Notes: a model not told the origin generated them from the letters alone. Positions 51,072 to 60,260 are shown, counted from the first letter of the stretch. The stretch: 64,000 bases of DNA from Caldimonas thermodepolymerans (GCF_015476235.1 NZ_CP064338.1:3658001-3722000); one strand, 5' to 3'. Translations and numbers: made by a program.

Positions 51072-53075
51072 ATGAACTGGCTCGCCAACCTCCGTTTTTC
51101 ACGCAAGTTCGCGCTGCTGGGCCTGCTGGCCGGCATCGCGACCGCCCTGCCCTTCCTGCTCTACCTGCGCGCCGCGCAGCGCGACCTGGACTTCGCCGCC
51201 GACCAGCAGGCCGGCATCCCGGTGATGACCGCGCTCTACGAGGTGCTGCGCACGACGCAGGAGCATCGCGGCCTGTCCAACACCGCGCTGGCCGGCAACG
51301 AAAAAGCCGCGGCGGCACGCCACGCCAAGGAAGCCGAGGTCCAGGCCAGCCTGGATGCTGCCGGGCAGCTGATGAGCGGCGCGCTGCGGCCGGCCTGGCA
51401 GCCGCTGACGGCACAGTGGCAGGCGCTGGCCGGCGAGGTGCGCCAGGCCCGCGTCGACGCCGGCACGGCGTTCGCGCGCCACACCGCGCTGATCGACGGC
51501 CTCCTGCAGCTGCTGGCGCAGGCGCGTGACGCGTACCGCTGGACGCTCGACCCCGAGCCGCACACCTTCAACACGATGACGGCCACCGCGATCGACGGCG
51601 TGCGCTTCACCGAGTACCTCGGCCAGCTGCGCGGCATGGGGGCACGCCTGCTGACCCAGGGCCAGGCCAGCACGCAGGAGCGGCTGCAGATGCATGCGCT
51701 GCTGGTGCACGCGCGCGACAGCCATGCCCGCACGGTCGAAGGGCTCGAACGCGCGATGGCCGCCCATCCGGACTACCGGCAGGCGCTCGCCCCGCAGCTG
51801 CAGGCGCTGAAGACCGAGGTCGGCGCCGCCCTCGCCCTGGCGTTGAACGAGATCGTCGAGGCGCCGGCGCTCGGCTACGACGCCAACGCCTACTTCGACG
51901 CCGGCACGCGCGCGATCCGCCGGCAGTTCGAGCTGAACCGGCACGCCACGGAGCTGCTCGGCGCCTCGCTCGGCGAGCGCCGCCGGGCGCTGCGCCGCGA
52001 CGCGGCCCTGCTGGCCGGCACCGTGCTCGCCTTTGCGCTGGCCTGCGGCGGCTTCGCGTTCGTCTTCGCCCGCAGCACGGTCGGCCGGCTGCACCAGGCG
52101 CGCCTGGCCGCCGACGCCGTCGCGCAGGGCGACCTGCGCAGCCGCATCGAGCCGGCCGGCAAGGACGAGCTGGGCCAGCTGATGGGGGCGCTGCGCGCGA
52201 TGCAGGACAACCTGGTGCACATGGTCGCGCAGGTGCGCGCGAACGCCGACAGCCTCGCCACTGCGAGCCAGCAGATCGCCGCCGGCGCGCACGACCTCAG
52301 CACGCGCACCGAACAGCAGGCCAGCTCGCTGGAGGAAACCGCCGCCAGCATGGAGCAGCTGACCGGCACCGTCGCGCAGAACGCCAACCACGCGGGGCAG
52401 GCCGACCGGCTGGCGCAGGACACCGCGACGCTGGCGCAGCAAAGCGGCGAGACGGTGGGCCGCATGGTGCAGACCATGCAGGACATCCAGCGCGGCAGCC
52501 ACCAGATGGCCGACATCATCGGCGCGATCGACGACATCGCCTTCCAGACCAACCTGCTGGCGCTCAACGCCGCGGTGGAAGCCGCGCGCGCCGGCGAACA
52601 GGGCCGCGGCTTCGGCGTCGTGGCCGGCGAGGTGCGTCGCCTGGCGCAGCGCAGCGCCAGCGCCGCCCAGGAGATCAAGGCCCTGATCGCCGACAGCAGC
52701 CGGCGCATCGAGGCCGGCACCTCGCTGGCCGAGCAGGCCGGCACCACCATGCAGGACATGGTCGGCGCGATCCAGCGCGTCTCGCAGATCGTCGAACAGA
52801 TCTCGATCGCCTGTCGCGAGCAGAGCGCCGGCATCGCCCAGGTCAACCAGGCGGTGGCGCACATGGACGAGAACACGCAGCAGAACGCCGCGCTGGTGGA
52901 GGAGTCGGCCGCCGCGGCGGAGAGCCTGCGCACGCAGGCCGCCCAGCTGGCCGCCGCCGTCGGCACCTTCCGGCTCCCCGACGACGCCGCGGCGGTTCAG
53001 GCCGGCGCCGACCGCGCCGCGCTCATGGCGCGCCCAGCGGCCGCCATGCCAGCTGCACGGCCATCCATAGCATGA
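51072..53075 (+). CDS. Methyl-accepting chemotaxis protein
   Basis: The 667-residue receptor has a first transmembrane helix (~12-32) and a ~275-residue periplasmic sensor. The motif TTQEHRGLSN in the sensor recalls nitrate/nitrite-sensing-type helical domains. A second helix (~307-333), HAMP (~335-390) and a cytoplasmic signalling domain follow, with the canonical hairpin tip DIAFQTNLLALNAAVEAARAGEQGRGFGVVAGEVRRLAQRS. Methylation-helix Glu/Gln pairs (TEQQASSLEETAASMEQL) are visible. The C-terminus overlaps the convergent argO gene by 53 bases. The ligand is unknown. Confidence 0.95.
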   Translation: MNWLANLRFSRKFALLGLLAGIATALPFLLYLRAAQRDLDFAADQQAGIPVMTALYEVLRTTQEHRGLSNTALAGNEKAAAARHAKEAEVQASLDAAGQLMSGALRPAWQPLTAQWQALAGEVRQARVDAGTAFARHTALIDGLLQLLAQARDAYRWTLDPEPHTFNTMTATAIDGVRFTEYLGQLRGMGARLLTQGQASTQERLQMHALLVHARDSHARTVEGLERAMAAHPDYRQALAPQLQALKTEVGAALALALNEIVEAPALGYDANAYFDAGTRAIRRQFELNRHATELLGASLGERRRALRRDAALLAGTVLAFALACGGFAFVFARSTVGRLHQARLAADAVAQGDLRSRIEPAGKDELGQLMGALRAMQDNLVHMVAQVRANADSLATASQQIAAGAHDLSTRTEQQASSLEETAASMEQLTGTVAQNANHAGQADRLAQDTATLAQQSGETVGRMVQTMQDIQRGSHQMADIIGAIDDIAFQTNLLALNAAVEAARAGEQGRGFGVVAGEVRRLAQRSASAAQEIKALIADSSRRIEAGTSLAEQAGTTMQDMVGAIQRVSQIVEQISIACREQSAGIAQVNQAVAHMDENTQQNAALVEESAAAAESLRTQAAQLAAAVGTFRLPDDAAAVQAGADRAALMARPAAAMPAARPSIA

Positions 53076-53673
53076 CCACCGCGATGCCGGCGTCGATCGC
53101 CCGCCACACGCCCGGCTGGCGCAGCCAGCGCGAGGCCCACGCGGCGCCGAAGCCGAGCAAGGCGAACCACAGTGCCGAGGCCGCACCGGCACCGACGACG
53201 AAGGCCACCCGGGCCGCACCGGGGTGGCCCGCGCCGAGCGAGCCCATCAGCACCACGGTGTCGAGGTAGACGTGCGGGTTCAGCCAGGTCATCGCCGCGG
53301 TGGCGACCAGCGTCGGTGCAAGGCGCTGCCCCGCCCCCTCGGCCACCAGCGCCTGTGCCGGGCCGCGCCACGCACGCCAGGCGGCGCGCAGCCCGTACAG
53401 CAGCAGGAACGCGGCGCCGCCCAGGCGACACGCCTCCAGCCAGCGCGGCGAGGCGGCGATCAGCGCGCCCAGCCCGAACACGCCCAGCACGGTAAGCACC
53501 CAGTCGGACACGGTGCAGAACGCCACCACCGGCGCGACATGCGAGCGCGTCAGCCCCTGGCGCAGCACCAGCGCGTTCTGCGCGCCGATCGCGACGATCA
53601 GCCCGCCCATGGTCAGCAGCCCCTGCAAGGCGGCGGAAGCCAGCGGCTGCATCGAGGTCGTTTCGTGAAGCAT
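53023..53673 (-). CDS. argO: LysE/ArgO-family amino acid exporter
   Basis: The 216-residue inner-membrane protein has five to six helices. It carries the LysE/ArgO signature GLIVAIGAQNALVLRQGL and WLNPHVYLDTVVLMGSLG. Family members export arginine or lysine. The start is ATG 53673 or the in-frame ATG at 53652. The divergent LysR gene is ArgP-like, the classical activator of argO, which supports the assignment. Its 3' end overlaps the chemoreceptor gene tail to tail. Confidence 0.92.
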   Translation of the reverse strand: MLHETTSMQPLASAALQGLLTMGGLIVAIGAQNALVLRQGLTRSHVAPVVAFCTVSDWVLTVLGVFGLGALIAASPRWLEACRLGGAAFLLLYGLRAAWRAWRGPAQALVAEGAGQRLAPTLVATAAMTWLNPHVYLDTVVLMGSLGAGHPGAARVAFVVGAGAASALWFALLGFGAAWASRWLRQPGVWRAIDAGIAVVMLWMAVQLAWRPLGAP

Positions 53674-53746
53674 CCGGCGATTGTCCGGGGCAAGGTAGGA
53701 TGGATGAAGCGAGTTGAATATTTCTCGCGCCTCATTAGCGCCTCTG

Positions 53747-54676
53747 ATGAAGAACCTCGATCCTTCCGCCCTCGAGTGCCTGGCCGCGCTGGTCGACGAG
53801 GGCAGCTTCGAGCGCGCTGCCGTGCGGCTGGCGATCACGCAGTCGGCCGTCTCGCAGCGGCTGCGCGCGCTGGAGTCCTCGGTGGGCCAGCTGCTGGTGG
53901 TGCGCTCGCGCCCGCTGCGCCTGACCGAGCCGGGGCGGGTGCTGCTGCGCTACGCCCGCCAGTGGCAGGCCCTGCGTGCCGACGCCGAACGCGAGCTGGA
54001 CGCCACGGTGCGCCCGGACGAGCGGCTGCCGATCGCGGTCAACGCCGACAGCCTGGCGACCTGGGTGCTGCCCGCGCTGGACCCGCTGGTGCAGGACGGC
54101 CTGCTGCTGGAGCTGATCGTCGACGACCAGGACTTCACCCATGAGCGGCTGCGCCAGGGCGCGGTGCTCGGCTGCGTCTCCACCGTCAGCCAGGCGCTGC
54201 GCGGCTGCAGCCTCGACCCGCTGGGCGCGATGGAGTACGTCGCGGTGGCCAGCCCGGCGTTCGTCGCGCGCGAACTGCCGCGGGGATTGCACCGCTGCAA
54301 CTTCGCCGAGGTGCCGTTCCTCGTGTTCGACCGCAAGGACGACATGACCCAGCTGTGGGTCGAGCAGGCCTTCGGCGTGCGCGGGCCGCGCCTGCGCGAG
54401 CGCTTCGTGCCCTCCTCCGAGGCCTACGTGCAGGCCGCGCGCATGGGCTGGGGGGTGGGCATCGTGCCGCTGCCCCAGGTGCCGTCCGAACTGGCGCGCG
54501 GCGAGCTGGTGCTGCTGCACCCGCAGGTGCGCGTGCACGTGCCGCTGTACTGGCACTGCTGGAAGCTGGGGGACCAGCACCGCCCGGGCAGCACGCTCGG
54601 GCGCATCGGCGACGCGCTGGTCGCCGGCGCGCGCGCGGTGCTGCAGCCGCTGCCGGCCACCGGGAGCGGCGCATGA
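53747..54676 (+). CDS. argP: ArgP-like LysR-family regulator
   Basis: The 309-residue protein has the ArgP/IciA pattern. LDPSALECLAALVDEGSFERAAVRLAITQSAVSQRLRALE is the helix-turn-helix region. LPIAVNADSLATWVLPAL, DPLGAMEYVAVASPAF and GWGVGIVPLPQV follow. ArgP activates amino acid export in response to Arg or Lys. It is divergent from argO across 73 bases. ATG 53747 fits the family start better than the ORF start at 53714. Its stop overlaps the start of the EamA transporter. Confidence 0.92.
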   Translation: MKNLDPSALECLAALVDEGSFERAAVRLAITQSAVSQRLRALESSVGQLLVVRSRPLRLTEPGRVLLRYARQWQALRADAERELDATVRPDERLPIAVNADSLATWVLPALDPLVQDGLLLELIVDDQDFTHERLRQGAVLGCVSTVSQALRGCSLDPLGAMEYVAVASPAFVARELPRGLHRCNFAEVPFLVFDRKDDMTQLWVEQAFGVRGPRLRERFVPSSEAYVQAARMGWGVGIVPLPQVPSELARGELVLLHPQVRVHVPLYWHCWKLGDQHRPGSTLGRIGDALVAGARAVLQPLPATGSGA

Positions 54677-55635
54677 GCCCGCAGGGCAACCGCATCCCGG
54701 CCGGCATCGCCGCGGGACTGGCCGCCGGCGCGCTGTGGGGGCTGGTGTTCGTGCTGCCACGGCTGGTGCCGGCCTACAGCAGCATCGAGGTGACGCTGGG
54801 CCGCTACGGCGCCTACGCGGCGGTCTCGGCGCTGGCGCTGGCCTGGACCTGGCGGCGCGCGCGTCCCCACCTGCGCCCGCAGGTGCTGGTCGCCGCCCTG
54901 CTGCTCGGCTGGCTGGGCAACAGCCTGTACTACCTGATGGTGGTGTTCGCGGTGCGCTGGGCCGGCACGGCGCTGACCGGCCTCATCATCGGCACGATCC
55001 CGCTGTGGCTGCTGCTGATCGGCCGCCCGCCGGGGCTCAGGCTCGCGCGGCTGGCACCGGGGGCGCTGTGCACCGCCACCGGCCTGGCCCTGATGCACTG
55101 GAGCGCCAGCCGCATCCACGCCGGCCCGATGTTCGGCTGGGGCATCGCCTGCGCGACCGGGGCGCTGGTGGCCTGGTCCAGCTACGCGGTGCTCAACGCG
55201 CGCTGGATGAAGCGTCACACCGCGCTGCCCAACGACGTCTGGACCAACCTGCTGGGCCTGGCCACCCTGCTCGGCCTGCTGCCGCTGTTCGCGCTGGCGC
55301 AGCCGGGCGCGGCGCTGCCTGCGGAACGCGACGCGCAATGGGCGCTCTATGTGGGAATCTCGCTCGCGATGGGGCTGGGGGCATCGTGGCTGGCGACCTG
55401 GCTGTGGAACCTGGCCAGCCAGCGGCTGCCGACCTCGCTCGCGGGCCAGCTGATCGTCAGCGAGACGCTGTTCGCGCTGGCCTACGGCTTCGCCTACGAG
55501 CAGCGCTGGCCCTCGGCGCTGGAATGGGCCGCGGCGGTGCTGTTCGCCGCGGGCATCGTCTGGGCGATCCGGCACCATCGCCAGCCCGACGACCGCATCC
55601 TCCCATGCAACGACGCGACCTCCTCACCCTGCTGA
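54673..55635 (+). CDS. EamA-family (DMT) transporter
   Basis: The 320-residue protein has ten hydrophobic helices in two EamA repeats (GIAAGLAAGALWGLVFVLPRL... and GPMFGWGIACATGALVAWSSY...). It is a drug/metabolite exporter-type carrier of unknown substrate. The start at 54673 overlaps the argP stop (ATGA), so it may share the amino-acid export theme of its neighbours. The 3' end overlaps the phosphatase gene by 31 bases. Confidence 0.9.
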   Translation: MSPQGNRIPAGIAAGLAAGALWGLVFVLPRLVPAYSSIEVTLGRYGAYAAVSALALAWTWRRARPHLRPQVLVAALLLGWLGNSLYYLMVVFAVRWAGTALTGLIIGTIPLWLLLIGRPPGLRLARLAPGALCTATGLALMHWSASRIHAGPMFGWGIACATGALVAWSSYAVLNARWMKRHTALPNDVWTNLLGLATLLGLLPLFALAQPGAALPAERDAQWALYVGISLAMGLGASWLATWLWNLASQRLPTSLAGQLIVSETLFALAYGFAYEQRWPSALEWAAAVLFAAGIVWAIRHHRQPDDRILPCNDATSSPC

Positions 55636-57182
55636 GCCGCAGCGCCGCGCTGCTCGCGCTGGGCAGCCTGTTCGACGCCGACGGCCCGCAGGCGCGGGCG
55701 CCGGCCTTCGCGCGACCGCGCTTCACCGGCTACCCGTTCACGCTGGGCGTGGCCAGCGGCATGCCGCGCCCGCACTCGGTGGTGCTGTGGACGCGGCTGG
55801 CGCCCGATCCGTACGCCGAGGGAGGCGGCCTGCCCGGGCAGCCGCTCGCGGTGCGCTGGGAACTGGCCGAGGACGCGCACTTCCGCCACCGGGTGCGGGC
55901 AGGCGAGGCGGTCGCGCAGCCGGCGCACGCGCACAGCGTGCATGTCGAGGTGCAGGGACTGGACAGCGGCCGCACCTACTACTACCGCTTCATGAGCGGC
56001 GATGCGGTGAGCCCGATCGGCCGCACCCGCACCGCGCCAGCGGAGCACGAGCCGGTGCGGCGGCTGCGGCTGGCGCTGGCCTCCTGCCAGCACTACGAGC
56101 AGGGCCACTACGCGGTGCACCGGGAGATCGCCGCGCGCGACCTGGACTTCGTGCTGTTCGTCGGCGACTACATCTACGAGACCAGCCACCCCGACCACAT
56201 GGTGCGGGCACACGAAGGGCCGACGCCGACGCGGCTGGACACCTACCGCCGCCGGCACGCCACCTACAAGCTGGACCCGCACCTGCGCGCGGCACACGCG
56301 GCCCACCCCTGGGTGCTGACCTGGGACGACCACGAGGTGGAAAACGACTACGCCGGCGAGCACTCCTGGTTCGACCTGGACACCGCCTCGTTCCTGCGCC
56401 GGCGCGCGGCCGCCTACAAGGCCTACTTCGAGCACATGCCCGTGTCGCCGGCGATGGCACCGCAAGGGCCGGCGATGCGCATCCACGACCGCTACACCTG
56501 GGGCCAGCTGGCCGAGCTGTGGACGCTGGACACCCGCCAGTACCGCAGCATCCCGGCCTGCAGCCCCCACCCGCGGCTGTCGGGCGGACGCCTGCTGCAC
56601 CGCTGCGCCGAGCTGGTCGACGACCGCCGCAGCCTGCTCGGCGCCGAGCAGGAACGGTGGCTCGCGGCCGGCCTGCACCGCAGCACGCGCGCCTGGAAGC
56701 TGCTCGCCCAGTCGACCCAGATCAGCCCCTGGGGCGTGGACACGCCGGTGGGCCGCAGCGTCTACAGCGACAGCTGGGACGGCTACCCGCGTGCCCGCGA
56801 ACGGCTGCTGGCCGGCATCGCCGAAGCCGGCGTGCGCGACGTCGTCACGCTGGGCGGCGACGTGCACCGCCACGTCGCCGCCCAGCTGCGCCTGCGTCCC
56901 AACGACCCGCGCTCGCCCGTCGTGGCCAGCGAGTTCGTCACCACCTCGGTGACCTCGCGCGGCCTGCCCGAAAGCGTGATGGGCGTGATCCGCTACGCCA
57001 ACCCCGACCTGGTCCACGCACGCAGCGACGAGCGCGGCTATGCGCTGGTCGAGTTCACGCCGGCGTCGGCACGCTGCGAGTTCCGCGCCACCGCCCATCC
57101 CGTCGCGCAGGATGCGCGCCTGCACACGCAGGCGGCGTACGCGGTCGAGCGCGGCCGCGCCGGCGTGCAGCGCGACCGCTGA
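55605..57182 (+). CDS. PhoD-like alkaline phosphatase/phosphodiesterase
   Basis: The 525-residue exported protein has a twin-arginine-type start (MQRRDLLTLLSRSAALLALG). An N-terminal PhoD beta domain (YPFTLGVASGMPRPHSVVLWTRLAP) leads into the metallophosphatase core: LALASCQHYEQGHY, LDFVLFVGDYIYE, LTWDDHEVENDY and VTLGGDVHRHV. These supply the Fe/Ca ligands of PhoD enzymes. It releases phosphate from phosphodiesters or monoesters in the periplasm. It overlaps the EamA gene by 31 bases in another frame, suggesting coupled translation. Confidence 0.92.
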   Translation: MQRRDLLTLLSRSAALLALGSLFDADGPQARAPAFARPRFTGYPFTLGVASGMPRPHSVVLWTRLAPDPYAEGGGLPGQPLAVRWELAEDAHFRHRVRAGEAVAQPAHAHSVHVEVQGLDSGRTYYYRFMSGDAVSPIGRTRTAPAEHEPVRRLRLALASCQHYEQGHYAVHREIAARDLDFVLFVGDYIYETSHPDHMVRAHEGPTPTRLDTYRRRHATYKLDPHLRAAHAAHPWVLTWDDHEVENDYAGEHSWFDLDTASFLRRRAAAYKAYFEHMPVSPAMAPQGPAMRIHDRYTWGQLAELWTLDTRQYRSIPACSPHPRLSGGRLLHRCAELVDDRRSLLGAEQERWLAAGLHRSTRAWKLLAQSTQISPWGVDTPVGRSVYSDSWDGYPRARERLLAGIAEAGVRDVVTLGGDVHRHVAAQLRLRPNDPRSPVVASEFVTTSVTSRGLPESVMGVIRYANPDLVHARSDERGYALVEFTPASARCEFRATAHPVAQDARLHTQAAYAVERGRAGVQRDR

Positions 57183-57335
57183 GACCACGGGCAGTGGCGC
57201 TCGCGCCACACTTCCCGTGAACCGGGGGGAACAAAACGGGCTTGTCCCTCCTTCTCGGGATACCGCGAACGCGACCGCTGGCGCACACTGGACCGCAAGC
57301 TCTTCCCCGTCTTCGCCGCACCCCGAGAGGCCGCC

Positions 57336-57533
57336 ATGGGCAGTTTCGTTTTCCCGACCTGGATGCAATCCCTGCTGCACCCGGACCAGCCGTCCCGGGA
57401 GCCGGACCCGGCCGACCTGGGCACCGTGCTGGGCCTGGAAGCGCGCCTCTCGTCCGAACCGTCGCCCGCCGCGCCGCGCCACCGCAAGCCGCACGAGACC
57501 GCGACCGACTTCGGCGACCTGCCGCGCTACTGA
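57336..57533 (+). CDS. Small hypothetical protein
   Basis: The 65-residue ORF (MGSFVFPTWMQSLLHPDQPS ... TDFGDLPRY) starts 15 bases after a GAGAGG site. It is hydrophilic after the first 15 residues and Pro/Arg-rich. No family is recognised. Support is only the ribosome binding site, the isolated position and the lack of an overlapping gene. Confidence 0.5.
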   Translation: MGSFVFPTWMQSLLHPDQPSREPDPADLGTVLGLEARLSSEPSPAAPRHRKPHETATDFGDLPRY

Positions 57534-57550
57534 GTCCTGCAGAAAACAGC

Positions 57551-57588
57551 GAGCCGGCCGGGCGCCCGAAGGGCACCTCGACCGGCTC
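57551..57588. terminator. Nested hairpin between convergent genes
   Basis: Outer arms GAGCCGG (57551-57557) and CCGGCTC (57582-57588) enclose an inner GCCC-GAA-GGGC hairpin. It lies between the stops of the small ORF and the universal stress protein gene and may terminate both directions. Confidence 0.4.
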
Positions 57589-57611
57589 GATCCGCAAGAC
57601 GTCGCGTCGCT

Positions 57612-58034
57612 TCAGCGCACCAGCAGCACCGGCACCTTGCAGTTGGCCAGCACCTTGACGGCCACCGACCCCAGCACCAGGCTGCCCAGCGCCGAGTGGC
57701 CGTGCGAGCCCATCACCACCATGTCGAACTTGCCGGCCGTCGCCGTCTTGGGGATCACGTCGCCCGGCGAGCCGACCTTGTAGGTGGCCTTGACCTTCAG
57801 GCCCTGCTTCTCCAGGAAGGTGCGCACCGGCTTGAGCACCTTCTCGGCCTCGTCGGCGTAGTAGTCGGTCAGGGTCTGCTTGTCGATCGCGGCCGCCGCG
57901 CGCGGGGGCACCGCCGGCACCACGGTCAGCACGGTGTACTCCTGCGCCGGGCCGAACAGTTCGTCGTGGGCCGTCACGTAGCCGATCATGCGCTTGGTGT
58001 AGGCACTGCCGTCCACGGCGATCAGAATCTTCAT
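57612..58034 (-). CDS. Universal stress protein (UspA family)
   Basis: The 140-residue single-domain protein begins MKILIAVDGSAYTKRMIGYV. It ends with the ATP-binding pattern GSHGHSALGSLVLGSVAVKVL (G-x2-G-x9-G-S) and CKVPVLLVR. It is cytoplasmic and probably ATP-binding. AAGGAG precedes the ATG at 58034; the longer ORF upstream lacks support. The regulatory trigger is unknown. Confidence 0.93.
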   Translation of the reverse strand: MKILIAVDGSAYTKRMIGYVTAHDELFGPAQEYTVLTVVPAVPPRAAAAIDKQTLTDYYADEAEKVLKPVRTFLEKQGLKVKATYKVGSPGDVIPKTATAGKFDMVVMGSHGHSALGSLVLGSVAVKVLANCKVPVLLVR

Positions 58035-58273
58035 GGTGAGCTCCTTGTCGTTGGAAGAAAGCGGCAAGCGGTCTGCACCCGGGACTGCCCTGACGAGCGA
58101 CCACCTCACCCAGCATCGCACCGTCGTCGCGGCCGCACGTTGACCTTGCTCAAGCCATGATAGCCGGCCGCGGCGCGCGCCGTGCGAGCCGGCCGGCCCC
58201 GCGCCGCCGCGACCGCGCCGTAACCTCCGTTTGCAGATCACGGTGCACGCCGTGCGGCGCGGACGCCACGGTA

Positions 58274-58287
58274 CCCTCATATGAGGG
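58274..58287. promoter_or_regulatory. Perfect 14-bp palindrome CCCTCATATGAGGG
   Basis: CCCTCAT-ATGAGGG is fully self-complementary and sits about 130 bases before the orphan terminator and 345 bases before the MmgE/PrpD ATG. It has the look of an operator for a dimeric repressor. Confidence 0.5.
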
Positions 58288-58419
58288 ATGTCACGTGCGA
58301 TGCGCAAGATTACAGTTTGCTCATCTGCTGTCACACGGATTCGGGCCGACGCCCCGCACCCCGCCTGCGGCGCGGCGCCCACCGACTCCCAACGACGTCC
58401 TTCTAACCGAGGACTTCCG

Positions 58420-58455
58420 AGCCCGTCCGGGCGATTCCGGACGGGCTGTTTTTTT
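58420..58455 (+). terminator. Strong rho-independent terminator without an obvious upstream gene
   Basis: AGCCCGTCCGG and CCGGACGGGCT form a perfect 11-bp stem with a 6-base loop, followed by G and seven T. It points in the plus direction, 178 bases before the MmgE/PrpD ATG. It would end a short untranslated transcript beginning near 58300. Confidence 0.85.
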
Positions 58456-58632
58456 ACCCCGGCCCCTCCTCCGCGCCCGCTGCGCGCAGCTATGGCGCTG
58501 CCGCATAGCAGCCTTGGCCCGTCTCGCATTGCTCCTGCCCAAGCCGCTCGGCAGACTGCGCCGCGTCGGGAGGCCGTGGCCGCCGACCCAGGTCATGCAG
58601 GGACGACCCGACACAACGATTCAGGAGACAAG

Positions 58633-60168
58633 ATGACCGCAATGAACCGCCGGGCGTTCGCCCAGACCTCCCTCATGGCTGCCGGTGCGCTGGCGTTGTC
58701 GCCCGCGCTCGCCTCGACCGCGGCGGCCCCCGCCAAGCCCGCCGTGGGCATCGGCTCGGGCGCCCCGGACGCCATCCTGACTCTGGTGGACTACTGCCTG
58801 CAGACCACCTACGAGAAGCTGCCGGCCGACGTCGTCGCCGTCACGAAGAACCAGATCGTCGACACGCTGGGCATCGCGCTGGCCGGCGCCCGCGAGCCGG
58901 GCGCGCTGGAGCTGCGCGAGTTCGCGATGGAGATGGGCGGCAAGCCCGAGGCGCGCATCTGGGGCACCGACGTGCGCGTGCCGGCCCAGGACGCCGCGCG
59001 CGTCAACGCCACCGCCTCGCACGCGCTGGACTTCGACGACACCTACGAACGCTCGGTGGTGCACCCGGCGGTCATCACGGTGCCGGCCGCCTTCGCGACC
59101 GCCGACCTGCTCGGCAAGGTCAGCGGCAAGGACCTGATCACCGCGATCGCGCTGGGCACGGACGTCGCCTGCCGCCTGGCCAACTCGTCGCAGCCGGGCG
59201 TGGACGGCTTCAAGCTCGGCTGGCACAACACCAGCATCTACGGCTACTTCGCCTCGGCCATCGTCGCCGGCAAGCTGATGGGCCTGGACCGCGACCAGCT
59301 GGTCTCGGCGCTGGGCATCGTGCTGCACCAGGTGGCCGGCAACGCACAGGCCCACGTCGACGGCGCGCTGACCAAGCGCATGGGCCCGGGCTTCGGCTCC
59401 TATGCCGGCGTGATGGCCGCGCGCCTGGCGCAGCGCGGCGTGCGCGGCGCCAAGGGCGTGCTCGAAGGCATCCGCGGCTTCTACCACCAGTACCACAACC
59501 GCAACTACTCGCGCGAGATCCTGTTCGAGGGCCTGGGCACCACCTACGCGGCGCAGGGCCTGTCGTTCAAGCCCTGGCCGTCGTGCCGCGGCAGCCACAC
59601 CGCGGCCGACGCGGCGCTGCAACTGGTCAACGAACACAAGCTCAAGGCCACGGACGTCGAGGCCATCACGATCTACAACGGCCCGGGCGAGTACCCGCTG
59701 CTGGACACCCCGATCGAGAAGAAGCGCGTGCCGACCACCGTGGTCGAGGCGCAGTTCAGCAACCCGTGGGTGGTCGCCACCGCGCTGGTCGACGGCAAGG
59801 TGGGCCTGGAGCACTTCGCGCCGGCCGCGTTCAAGCGCGCCGACCTGCTGGCCGTCACGCAGCGCGTCACCGCGGTCGAGGACGCCGGCCTGGCACGTCC
59901 GGGTGGCGGCCCCGGCGGCACCCGCATCGAGATGCGCCTGAAGGACGGCCGCACGGTGAGCAAGACGGTCAGCCACGCCAAGGGCGAGCCGAACAACCCG
60001 ATGAGCCGCGCCGAGTTCCAGCAGAAGTTCATGGACTGCACCGCCTACGCCGGCATGGGTGCGGCGCAGGCCACCTCGCTGCTGCAGCAGATCGAGCGCC
60101 TGGACACGCTGGCCGATGCCGGCGCGCTGACGGCCGCGGCCGTCATCCCCGGCGCCAAGCAGGCCTGA
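58633..60168 (+). CDS. MmgE/PrpD-family protein with Tat-type signal
   Basis: The 511-residue protein has a twin-arginine-like leader (MNRRAFAQTSLMAAGALALS). The MmgE/PrpD (2-methylcitrate dehydratase-like) fold follows: VVAVTKNQIVDTLGIALAGA, NATASHALDFDDTYERSVVHPA, GWHNTSIYGYFASAIVAGKLMGL and FKPWPSCRGSHTAADAAL. An exported family member is unusual because characterised relatives are cytoplasmic dehydratases/isomerases. AGGAG fixes the start; the longer ORF to 58288 crosses the terminator. It is convergent with the FAH operon, whose hydroxy/oxo-acid chemistry may be related. Confidence 0.9.
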   Translation: MTAMNRRAFAQTSLMAAGALALSPALASTAAAPAKPAVGIGSGAPDAILTLVDYCLQTTYEKLPADVVAVTKNQIVDTLGIALAGAREPGALELREFAMEMGGKPEARIWGTDVRVPAQDAARVNATASHALDFDDTYERSVVHPAVITVPAAFATADLLGKVSGKDLITAIALGTDVACRLANSSQPGVDGFKLGWHNTSIYGYFASAIVAGKLMGLDRDQLVSALGIVLHQVAGNAQAHVDGALTKRMGPGFGSYAGVMAARLAQRGVRGAKGVLEGIRGFYHQYHNRNYSREILFEGLGTTYAAQGLSFKPWPSCRGSHTAADAALQLVNEHKLKATDVEAITIYNGPGEYPLLDTPIEKKRVPTTVVEAQFSNPWVVATALVDGKVGLEHFAPAAFKRADLLAVTQRVTAVEDAGLARPGGGPGGTRIEMRLKDGRTVSKTVSHAKGEPNNPMSRAEFQQKFMDCTAYAGMGAAQATSLLQQIERLDTLADAGALTAAAVIPGAKQA

Positions 60169-60177
60169 TCCCGGCCT

Positions 60178-60204
60178 GCGCCCCGGCCAGCGCGGCCGGG
60201 GCGC
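60178..60204 (+). terminator. Hairpin after the MmgE/PrpD gene
   Basis: GCGCCCCGGCC-AGCGC-GGCCGGGGCGC has a perfect 11-bp stem, 10 bases past the stop codon. It lacks a T-run. Confidence 0.45.
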
Positions 60205-60260
60205 GCCTTGTGGCAGCCCACCTCGTCCGCAGGACCGGCCGCCGCGTCCCGGCGGCCCAC

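Larger units (their letters stand above)
58035..58632. other. 598-bp divergent intergenic region with orphan palindrome and terminator
   Basis: This long gap between the universal stress protein and MmgE/PrpD genes holds a perfect 14-bp palindrome (58274-58287) and a strong plus-strand terminator (58420-58455), but no convincing gene upstream of that terminator. A small RNA or a transcribed leader with premature termination would explain it. Confidence 0.55.
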
